Source: Candidatus Buchananbacteria bacterium CG10_big_fil_rev_8_21_14_0_10_33_19
Lineage (GTDB): Bacteria; Patescibacteriota; Patescibacteriia; 2-01-FULL-39-33
Reading direction: 5' to 3'
Length of the DNA: 50,295 nt
Assembly (NCBI GenBank): GCA_002773855.1
Contig: PEZY01000005.1
Coordinates: 72,237-122,531, forward strand
Part shown: positions 39,601 to 48,034 of the stretch, piece by piece
How the letters are laid out: every line of letters starts with the position of its first letter
How positions within the stretch are numbered: the first letter of the stretch is position 1
Notes under the pieces: model-generated
Database searches by the model: none
Told to the model about the DNA's origin: nothing
What the model saw: only the letters and a program-made list of their open reading frames with translations
Translations under genes and position numbers: made by a program

Positions 39601-40671
39601 TTATCTTAAAAGTGATTCTAATATTTTTCTATCTGTAGTATTATCCAGAGCATCTTCTCTGGTTATTTTAGATGACTTAACTAATTTTGCCAAACCATAA
39701 TTAAATGACACCATACCTTCGTTTCTGGAAGTTTGAATTAAATTATTTAAACCAGCAATATTACCATTGATAATCATAGACTTAACCGCTTCATTCATAA
39801 CCAATACCTCCTGAACTACTGCCACGCCACCACCAATTTTAGGTATAATCTTTTGACAAATAACGGCCCGCAAAGCAGTTGCTAGCAAATCTCTAATTCT
39901 TTCTTGATCATAAGCTGGAAACATATCCAATATTCTAGCAATAGCATTGGTCGATGAATCAGCACTAATAGCACTAAAAACCAACGAACTCCCCCTAGCA
40001 ATTTCCAAGACCGCTGGAATAACCTCTGACTTATTAATCTCTTCTAAAAAGAGAATATCACCGTCTTCCTCTTCAAAATATTTTAAAGCCTCGGCAAATG
40101 AATTAGTATCAATGCCTACCTCTCGCTGTTCAATAATACTTTTATTATTGGTAAAAATGTATTCTATTGGATCTTCAATGGTAATAATATACTCTTTTCT
40201 GGAACGGTTTATTTCTTCGATTAAAGCGGCTATGGTAGTTGATCTACCAGATCCAAATGGACCAGATACTAATATTAAACCATTTTTATTTTTAACTAAA
40301 TTAGACAGAATTGAATTTAATTTTAAAGATTCTAATGTTGGCACCTGATAAGGAATATGTCTCAAAGAAACTGACAAAAAACCGCGTTGATAAAAAATAT
40401 TTACCTTAAATCTCAAATTGTTATCAAAATTATAAGCCAAAACAATTTCTTTGTTAACTAATAACTTTTCTTTTTTTTCTTTAGTGAGCAAAAAATCCAC
40501 TAAACCTTGCATAAAATCTTGGGTTACCACTTCTTGATCTTCCAAGTAAACCAAATGATCATCTATTCTAAGAATCGGATTATTCCCGACAGAAAAATGT
40601 AAATCAGATGCTCCTCTCTTAACAGCATCAGTTAGGATATTTTTAATAGTTAATTCTTGACCAACCGACAT
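39601..40671 (-). CDS. PilT-like ATPase with degenerate catalytic motifs
   Basis: PilT architecture (GASDLHFSVGNNPILRIDDHLVYL) but Walker A GPFGSGRSTT and altered Walker B/His-box regions. Confidence 0.88.
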   Translation of the reverse strand: MSVGQELTIKNILTDAVKRGASDLHFSVGNNPILRIDDHLVYLEDQEVVTQDFMQGLVDFLLTKEKKEKLLVNKEIVLAYNFDNNLRFKVNIFYQRGFLSVSLRHIPYQVPTLESLKLNSILSNLVKNKNGLILVSGPFGSGRSTTIAALIEEINRSRKEYIITIEDPIEYIFTNNKSIIEQREVGIDTNSFAEALKYFEEEDGDILFLEEINKSEVIPAVLEIARGSSLVFSAISADSSTNAIARILDMFPAYDQERIRDLLATALRAVICQKIIPKIGGGVAVVQEVLVMNEAVKSMIINGNIAGLNNLIQTSRNEGMVSFNYGLAKLVKSSKITREDALDNTTDRKILESLLR

Positions 40672-40692
40672 AATTTAATTTTAGACTTATTA

Positions 40693-41088
40693 CTAAGCAA
40701 TGTGATTGCTTTTAATTAAATCCTTTATTTTAGCCACTACCTCCGAAGGCATAAAATGAGCTTTAATTAAATAATCAGTCGCTCCCAAGCTTAGGCCTTT
40801 TTCCACATCAGCCTTTTGACTTAAATTAGTCAATAATATAACTGGAATATCCTTTAACTTTTTATCCTTTTTAATATTTTCTAAAACTACAAAACCATTT
40901 AATTTTGGTAGTATTAAATCCAACAAAATCACGGCTGGTCTTTTTTTGCCGACTAATTCTAAACCCTTTTCGCCATCATAAGCTGTATAAACATCAAATC
41001 CTTCGAGTTCGAATTTTGTTCTATAAAGATCTGCTAAAAAAACATCATCTTCCACAATTAGGATTGGAATATTATTTTTTTGAATCAT
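40693..41088 (-). CDS. Response regulator, receiver domain only, in the pilus locus
   Basis: ILIVEDDVFLADLY, VILLDLILPKLNGF, DYLIKAHFM. Confidence 0.92.
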   Translation of the reverse strand: MIQKNNIPILIVEDDVFLADLYRTKFELEGFDVYTAYDGEKGLELVGKKRPAVILLDLILPKLNGFVVLENIKKDKKLKDIPVILLTNLSQKADVEKGLSLGATDYLIKAHFMPSEVVAKIKDLIKSNHIA

Positions 41089-41112
41089 AATATAATAAAT
41101 TATTAATAATAA

Positions 41113-42858
41113 TTAAATCTGAGAAGCCCTCATTACCTCTTCCATAGTAGTAATACCTCGTAATCCTTTAATAATACCATCTTGCATTAAAGTTACAAAA
41201 CCTTGTTTTTTCATTAAAGCTCGAACATCCTCCATAGTAAAGTCTCTGGCAATTAAATCTCTAAATTCAGAAGTGATATCTAAAATTTCCGCAATCACAG
41301 TTCGACCATAATAACCAGTATCACCACAATCACTACAACCAGCTCCTTTGTAAAATTTATACTTACCACCGAATTCTTCTAAATATGTTTTTGGCATATT
41401 TTCTATTTCCTTCATAACGACTTTTTCGGCTGATGGTGGTAGTTTTATTTCTTGTTTGCAATTAGGGCATACCTTTCGAACTAAGCGCTGAGCCATTAAA
41501 ATATTTAAAGTGGATGCCAGCAAAAAAGCCTCGCCTTTCATATCTATCAAGCGTGGTATAGCCCCCCAAGCACTGTTAGTGTGTAATGTAGAAAAAACTA
41601 AATGACCAGTTAAACCAGCATGAACTACTAATTCCGCAGTTTCATTATCACGAATTTCTCCCACCATAATTACATTAGGATCTTGACGCAAAATTGCTCT
41701 AAGACCAGAAGCAAAATCAAAACCAATTTCTGGAATAATTTGTGATTGATTAATGCCTTCAATATAATACTCAATTGGATCCTCTAACGTCGTTATATTT
41801 ACACCTTCGCTATTTAACATATTTAAAACGGAATAAAGAGCCGTGGTTTTACCACTACCGGTTGGACCAGTTAACAAAAATATGCCGTGAGGTTTAATAA
41901 TATTTGCTTCAATAATTTTAATGTGATAGTCACTAAAACCTAATTCGGTTAAAGTAGGAATACCAGCCGATGTATCCAAAACTCTCATCACCACTTTTTC
42001 GGCATTTAACATAGGGAAAACAGAAATTCTCAAATCAATTTCTTTATCGCCTAACTTCATTCTAATTCTGCCGTCTTGCGGTTTTCTGGTTTCATCTAAT
42101 TTTAGATTAGCCAAAACTTTTATTCTAGACACCACTGAACTGTATAAATATTCTGGCAAGGTAATGGTAGTATGTAAAACGCCATCAACTCTATATCTCA
42201 CTCGACCTTCATGATGTTTGGGTTCAATATGAACATCTGAAGCTCCACCTTCAACAGCATGGCGAATGATTACTGATACAATTTTAGCAACTGGCGCCGA
42301 TTTAATAACATCTATATTATCTGTAATCTCTTCAACTCTAGTAACGTCCTCTTTACCTTCTTCGGTAAACTTTTCTCGAGCCGATTCTAGGGCTGTGCCA
42401 ATTTCTTTCTTAAAGCCACTATATTGTCTAAAAATGTCTCGGTAATCAGCCAAAGATATTACATAATACTTTGGATTTAAGCCTTGTTGTTGGGCCAAAA
42501 ATTCAATAGCCTCTTGAGCTATAAAATCATTAGGGTTAACCATGCCCACTTTTATCATATCTTCTGCTTTTTCAAAAATTATCATTTCATAATTCTTGGA
42601 AACCTTTTGTGGTAATAAATTCAAGACTTCACCTGCTACTTTAACATCTGCTAAATCAATAGCTTCCATGTTAAAAGCCTGACCCTTAATTCTAGTAAAC
42701 TCTTCGGCTGAAAATATACCATCAGACACCAAAATATCTTCCAATTTTTTATCTGAAGTTTCTAATTTATTCTCTACTTCCAACAACCGCTTAGGATCTA
42801 TTAAACTTTTTTGTAATAGAAAATCTTTTATTTTTGATAATTTGTCTTTACTATTCAT
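41113..42858 (-). CDS. pilB: Type IV pilus assembly ATPase PilB
   Basis: GPTGSGKTTALYSVL, LRQDPNVIMVGEIRDNETAE, GHLVFSTLHTNSA, zinc CPNCKQ...CSDCGDTGY. Confidence 0.97.
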   Translation of the reverse strand: MNSKDKLSKIKDFLLQKSLIDPKRLLEVENKLETSDKKLEDILVSDGIFSAEEFTRIKGQAFNMEAIDLADVKVAGEVLNLLPQKVSKNYEMIIFEKAEDMIKVGMVNPNDFIAQEAIEFLAQQQGLNPKYYVISLADYRDIFRQYSGFKKEIGTALESAREKFTEEGKEDVTRVEEITDNIDVIKSAPVAKIVSVIIRHAVEGGASDVHIEPKHHEGRVRYRVDGVLHTTITLPEYLYSSVVSRIKVLANLKLDETRKPQDGRIRMKLGDKEIDLRISVFPMLNAEKVVMRVLDTSAGIPTLTELGFSDYHIKIIEANIIKPHGIFLLTGPTGSGKTTALYSVLNMLNSEGVNITTLEDPIEYYIEGINQSQIIPEIGFDFASGLRAILRQDPNVIMVGEIRDNETAELVVHAGLTGHLVFSTLHTNSAWGAIPRLIDMKGEAFLLASTLNILMAQRLVRKVCPNCKQEIKLPPSAEKVVMKEIENMPKTYLEEFGGKYKFYKGAGCSDCGDTGYYGRTVIAEILDITSEFRDLIARDFTMEDVRALMKKQGFVTLMQDGIIKGLRGITTMEEVMRASQI

Positions 42859-42864
42859 AGAGCA

Positions 42865-43149
42865 CTATTTTTTAGGACTAAATGGATCACCTCTATCTGG
42901 ATTTTCCTGATTTATTAAAATTGGCCACTCACCGTATTGCCTAAATTTTCCTAATTCTGATATTATTTTTTGTTTTAAGTTCTTATTTATAACAGTGCCA
43001 GTAATTGGTGGAGCGATAGATTGATAGTCTTCACCAATTATCTTTTTTTCTATATTTGGCCAAAAAAACCAGACCACAGTAAACACCACAACTACTAAAG
43101 CCATAATATAAATGAAACTCTTGGACACTTTTTTTCTAATTAAATCCAT
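42865..43149 (-). CDS. Small membrane-anchored protein of the pilus locus
   Basis: Single TM, tightly spaced between pilB and the pilO-like gene. Confidence 0.55.
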   Translation of the reverse strand: MDLIRKKVSKSFIYIMALVVVVFTVVWFFWPNIEKKIIGEDYQSIAPPITGTVINKNLKQKIISELGKFRQYGEWPILINQENPDRGDPFSPKK

Positions 43150-43153
43150 AACT

Positions 43154-43777
43154 TTATTTACTAGGATAATAATAAGTTGACAATTCTAATTTATAGCCAA
43201 CTTCATCAGGTGAAAAACTAATCGCCTTAACATCAAAAATCATCAAACTAGATTCTAAGGCTTCAATAAAACGACCAAAATTACCATAATCATTGCCAGC
43301 CGAACTAATAACTGTCATATTAATATCAACTCTTTTAAGCTTCGAGTCCCCTAAACCATTAGCTACTACTTCATTGGCCTCAATATTTTCAACAATAAAC
43401 TTATATTCACTAGCTAGTCGGCTTAATTGAACTACTATTGATGATAAATCAAAACGACTAGGTAGGGCTAAATTAAGTTTTCTCTCTTCATCAGGCGTAA
43501 ATTCAATTATTTTACTAGAATATTGACTCAAAAAATTACCGTCAGATTTAAGCTTATTAACTTCACCTTCTAATTGCAATAAAACTGTTTCTTTGTTTGA
43601 TTTTACTTCCCACTTAGGAACAATTACAAAATAATACCCAATGTACAGAATAATCACTCCAACCAAAATAAGAATTAATTTAAAATATTTATTTAAAACT
43701 TCCAGTAGTCTTTTATCTGGTTCAGTTTTTTTAGATTGATTATCGATAAGATTGTCGATATCTTTAATGTCTGCCAT
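43154..43777 (-). CDS. PilO-like pilus assembly protein
   Basis: Single TM, coiled segment, position after pilM/pilN-like genes. Confidence 0.65.
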   Translation of the reverse strand: MADIKDIDNLIDNQSKKTEPDKRLLEVLNKYFKLILILVGVIILYIGYYFVIVPKWEVKSNKETVLLQLEGEVNKLKSDGNFLSQYSSKIIEFTPDEERKLNLALPSRFDLSSIVVQLSRLASEYKFIVENIEANEVVANGLGDSKLKRVDINMTVISSAGNDYGNFGRFIEALESSLMIFDVKAISFSPDEVGYKLELSTYYYPSK

Positions 43778-43782
43778 TACTT

Positions 43783-45033
43783 TTAATTATTTTCATTAGT
43801 AAATACACCGTCATTTAAAGTTAAATTAATATCAAATTTAACACCTTTAATTCCAGCTTTATCACCACTAACCACTTCTAAATTATTAACTTTAACCTGT
43901 TTCACAAAATCACTAGCTTTTTCAAAGGCGGTTATTTGTTGAGCGACTTTTCTATAGCTATCAGCGATTTGCTCTTCAATAGTGCTACCACTACCTATTG
44001 CGGCAATAGCTGGTAACATAAACTTACCAGAAGTATCAGCTGTAAACTCACTATAATAAACATTATCCAGAGTATACTTTTCCAGCAGTCCAAAAAACTT
44101 AGTCCAATAAATATGTTTAGTTAATAATTTATTAATAGCCAATAATTTATCTTGTAAAATAATATTTTTTTCTTGAACTCCCTTAAAATCATTAATGTAT
44201 GCCGCTAGTTTATTTTTATTTTCAGTTAAACCAGCAATATTAGACTCAATCTTTTTTTCTTGTTGATCAATAGTCAGATAAACAGCAGTAATTATTAAAG
44301 CTGGCATTAAAATTGCCAAAATAGTGCCAATAATTTGTTGTTTATTTTTAGGATAAGTTTTAAATAATAATTCTTGAGGCACCAAATTAATGTCTATCTT
44401 TGATTTTTCGGCTTTTGGTGCTGTGTGATATTTAGTTTTAACGCCCACTACTGGCCTACTATTATTAGATTGATTTGGCTTTACTGGCATCACCAAAGGC
44501 TTACCAGGCATGGTCATTTTTGGCTTTGGCGAAAATAGATTCATCAAACTAACCATAAACCCTGGTTTTTTTCTTCTAAGTTCTGGGCTATTTTTAAAGT
44601 TAACTTTAGTTTTTTGTGATTTATTTTTTAATTCAAATGATGGCATAGCTGGTGAAATTTGATTCTCAACTGTCGACTTAACTGGAGACTGGGCCGGGCC
44701 GATAGCATTTAAAAAAGTATTTTTTTGTTTGGGCAGACTTTTTATAGGGGCAGAGCTATGTCTAATATCATTTTTATTACTAAATTCTGAAGTATTAATT
44801 CGATTACCAAAAGAAGTGCTAGGTCTGACAACTGATGCTGATTTTATTTTACCACCAAAAATACCTGACCATAAAGATTTTTTAGGTCTAGATGGTTTAA
44901 TTGGCATAATCGGTTTTTCGGCCTTACCAGCTGACAGATTAACAGTAAAAGTCTTCGGCTGTTTAGCCGCTTTTAGAATCTCCTTCTTTTCCTTATTCCG
45001 CATTTCTTCTGGTAATAAGTTTATATTAGCCAT
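43783..45033 (-). CDS. PilN-like protein with long basic Pro/Lys-rich N-terminal linker
   Basis: MANINLLPEEMRNKEKKEILKA and later KIDINLVPQELL, TM ILMPALIITAVYLTI, coiled region. Confidence 0.75.
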   Translation of the reverse strand: MANINLLPEEMRNKEKKEILKAAKQPKTFTVNLSAGKAEKPIMPIKPSRPKKSLWSGIFGGKIKSASVVRPSTSFGNRINTSEFSNKNDIRHSSAPIKSLPKQKNTFLNAIGPAQSPVKSTVENQISPAMPSFELKNKSQKTKVNFKNSPELRRKKPGFMVSLMNLFSPKPKMTMPGKPLVMPVKPNQSNNSRPVVGVKTKYHTAPKAEKSKIDINLVPQELLFKTYPKNKQQIIGTILAILMPALIITAVYLTIDQQEKKIESNIAGLTENKNKLAAYINDFKGVQEKNIILQDKLLAINKLLTKHIYWTKFFGLLEKYTLDNVYYSEFTADTSGKFMLPAIAAIGSGSTIEEQIADSYRKVAQQITAFEKASDFVKQVKVNNLEVVSGDKAGIKGVKFDINLTLNDGVFTNENN

Positions 45034-45054
45034 TACTCTTTAGTCTTAATTTAA

Positions 45055-46167
45055 TTATTCGATGTCACGCATAGACAAGCCGATAGACACCGCAAATTTA
45101 GAACCCAATCTATCCAAAATTGGTTTTAATTCGGTGGGAAAAATAACTCTAGCCCAAGGATCACCAACGTAGGTATTTATATTCAAGGTATTAGACAAAT
45201 AACCAGACAAATTACCTAAAAGCGATGAACCGCCAGTTAAAATTATTTTTTCTACTTTTTTATTATTTTGTTCCTGATAAGCGCTAAGTGTGTACTTAAT
45301 TTCGTTTAAAATTGGTACAAACGCTTTTTCAACGGTTTGTGGTAAGGAGTTATCAGCAGTTTCTGAACCTAAAGACAAATCTTGCTTAAACTGTTCAGCT
45401 CTATCAAAATTAATATTTAAACTATTAGATATGGCTCTAGTAATCATTGTACCACCCATTTCTAGACTTCGACTTAAAACTGGTATACCTCTTTCAACAA
45501 TGGCAATGCTAGAAGTACTAGCTCCTAAGTCAACCAACATAATTATAGATTTATCATTACCAACCAGTGATCTAATTAAGGCAAAATTTTCTGTTTCTAA
45601 ACTAAGCAAAGTTAAACCAGCTCTATTAAAAATGTCCACGTATTTTTTAACTAATTTTTTACTGGCACCAGTTAAAAGTATTTTTAAATTTTTTTGTGGT
45701 TTAGAAAATATTTTACCAATTGGCTGATTATTTTGTTCTCCAGAAATATTTTCATTTTTAGCAGATATCACAACATCGTCTTCTAATTCTTCAATGATTT
45801 TCCAATCCAAAATAATATCTTCTAGAGGCATGGGAATTATTTTTTTGGCTTCCCAACTAATAGCCGAGGCTAACTCTTTCTTAGGTAAATTTGGTAAATT
45901 TAAAATAGAAGTAAACACCGAAAAATTTGGCAAAGCAGCAATTACTTTTTTTGATGAAGTTTTTGACTTGGCACAAATTTCAGAAATCATTGCAGCTGTG
46001 CCATCAGTATCATCGATTAAGTTTTTGATTTCACCTGGTTTTTTTTCAATAAAACCATAAGTTACTAGTCGTGGTCTACCTTTAAAATTAGATAATTCAA
46101 TAATCTTAATAGATGATGTGCCTATATCAATACCTAAGTAACTTGATTTTGAGGAAAAAATTCCCAT
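45055..46167 (-). CDS. pilM: Type IV pilus assembly protein PilM
   Basis: YLGIDIGTSSIKIIELS, MLVDLGASTSSIAIVERG, EKIILTGGSSLLGNLSGYL. Confidence 0.93.
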   Translation of the reverse strand: MGIFSSKSSYLGIDIGTSSIKIIELSNFKGRPRLVTYGFIEKKPGEIKNLIDDTDGTAAMISEICAKSKTSSKKVIAALPNFSVFTSILNLPNLPKKELASAISWEAKKIIPMPLEDIILDWKIIEELEDDVVISAKNENISGEQNNQPIGKIFSKPQKNLKILLTGASKKLVKKYVDIFNRAGLTLLSLETENFALIRSLVGNDKSIIMLVDLGASTSSIAIVERGIPVLSRSLEMGGTMITRAISNSLNINFDRAEQFKQDLSLGSETADNSLPQTVEKAFVPILNEIKYTLSAYQEQNNKKVEKIILTGGSSLLGNLSGYLSNTLNINTYVGDPWARVIFPTELKPILDRLGSKFAVSIGLSMRDIE

Positions 46168-46189
46168 ATTTATTAATGAATTTACTATT

Positions 46190-48016
46190 TTAATAAGAAA
46201 AATCTCTCACTACTGGCAACCCCTCAACAAAACCGCTCAAGGCTTTAGGCGGATTAGCTGTTAGTCTGCCATCGTATATTATTCTCTCTGAACCCTGTAA
46301 TAAATCAGCATAATTTCTTTCTAAATCGAAAGCTTTGGCAATAACTAGTCCCAAAACACTCAATGGTTTATCAGAATCTCCAGAGAAAAACGCCCCACAA
46401 CCGGTTTTATTATAATTGTGATAATCAGTCTCAGACCCACTAGCTATTTGACAAGCAGTATCGTTACCTAAAACTACAAAGGCCCCTACAACTTTCTCTA
46501 CTGACGGATCAATTATTAAATCTCCTCTAATAATCCAGACAGCTGAGGCCAATTGATCTAACTTTGTTGGTACACCAGGCTCATAAGAAATGTTTGCTGA
46601 AATATTTAAATCACCGTCTACAATTATTATACCATTTCCTGACACGTTTGCGCTACTGTTAGTAAGTTGTAAACTATCAGGAATTTGTAAATCACCATCA
46701 AAGTGATAAACTTGTCCGCTTAAACTGCCACCAGTCGGTCCATTCCAAGCGCTAGCCGAAATATCATTGACAATTTGACCATATTTATTTCTAGTACCTA
46801 TGCCCGCTACTTTAGTTATTAAGCCAGTGATATCAATTTTTCCTAAAGCATTTCTATAAATACCGCCACTTGGCGATGACTGTAAGAATCCAGTATCCAC
46901 ACCCTGCACCAAACCAGTGGCTATGTCCTCACAATTTTGAGTTTTGATATTAACATTAATATCTTCAGCGAAAATACAATAGGTGGCATTTTTACCTTCA
47001 ACTCCAGATTTTTGTCGCACCCATTTGGGGGTATAAATAGAACCATACAAAGTTTGTAACCAAGGAAAAACAATATAACTAGATCCAAATTCAGTATTAT
47101 AGTGTAACCAACCAGCCCCAATTACTAAATCATCTGAAGTGGCATTATTATTATCAATATCAGCACCATTCCAAGACCAGCCCAATAACCGACCATCACT
47201 TAAATTTCTATTGACACCATACTGCTCCAAAGAAGTTGGCACTGAATTATTACAAGCTGAACAAGTAATTCTATCAGCTCCCAAAATACTTTCGGTAGTG
47301 CAAGTACTACATGATGTATAAATATAACCACTACCACCAGCTACAAAATCTTGTTCTCCCGGAACTATTGGATAATCAGTACCATTAAAATTGGTTTGGG
47401 CAAAGCAAGTATTACAAGTATCATAGTCATCTTCTGAATAAGTTATACATTTACCAGTGGGAATTAAATTACCTTCACCATCGTCAACCACTTCTGGAAC
47501 ATCACACTTTGGCTGACAATCATAACAAGCTTCGCCAGTCCCAGCTGGGATAATACCAGTTTCCCCACGACGCAATTTTATCCAACCATCATCATCTAGA
47601 GCATAAACCTTAGCCCAACCGGCTATTTTACCAGTAACATTATCCATTGTTGTATTTAATACACCGCTTGGTGGCACTCCCACGCAGCCTAATCTATCAT
47701 CGCCAGCACCATCACCAAAGCACACCCAACCCACATTCTCCGACCAAGCATAGCCAGATATTTTATTAGTCGGATCTATGATTACACTATAATCAACGCC
47801 AGGACCAGTAATTAAGCAATCACCGGGGTTTAACAACTGACAATTATTAGAATTAAGCGAAAACCAACCATAATTTTCTGACCACAACCAGCCAGCAAAA
47901 GAAAAGGTAATCCCCTGAGCTTTAGCGTCATAAAAACGATAACTAGTTATACTAATAACTACTATAATCAAAATTATTAATATCAAAGAACTGAATTTTA
48001 TAATTTTATATGCCAT
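46190..48016 (-). CDS. Secreted protein with WSENxGW repeats and a Cys-rich segment
   Basis: N-terminal TM; GWLWSENYGWFSLNS and GYAWSENVGWVCFG; clustered CxxC motifs CYDCQPKC...CNTCF...CSTC...CSAC. Confidence 0.7.
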   Translation of the reverse strand: MAYKIIKFSSLILIILIIVVISITSYRFYDAKAQGITFSFAGWLWSENYGWFSLNSNNCQLLNPGDCLITGPGVDYSVIIDPTNKISGYAWSENVGWVCFGDGAGDDRLGCVGVPPSGVLNTTMDNVTGKIAGWAKVYALDDDGWIKLRRGETGIIPAGTGEACYDCQPKCDVPEVVDDGEGNLIPTGKCITYSEDDYDTCNTCFAQTNFNGTDYPIVPGEQDFVAGGSGYIYTSCSTCTTESILGADRITCSACNNSVPTSLEQYGVNRNLSDGRLLGWSWNGADIDNNNATSDDLVIGAGWLHYNTEFGSSYIVFPWLQTLYGSIYTPKWVRQKSGVEGKNATYCIFAEDINVNIKTQNCEDIATGLVQGVDTGFLQSSPSGGIYRNALGKIDITGLITKVAGIGTRNKYGQIVNDISASAWNGPTGGSLSGQVYHFDGDLQIPDSLQLTNSSANVSGNGIIIVDGDLNISANISYEPGVPTKLDQLASAVWIIRGDLIIDPSVEKVVGAFVVLGNDTACQIASGSETDYHNYNKTGCGAFFSGDSDKPLSVLGLVIAKAFDLERNYADLLQGSERIIYDGRLTANPPKALSGFVEGLPVVRDFSY

Positions 48017-48034
48017 TAACTATTTAATAATAGT

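Noticed and set aside
45290-46060. Plus-strand ORFs 45290-45727 and 45794-46060
   Set aside because: Shadow frames antisense to pilM.
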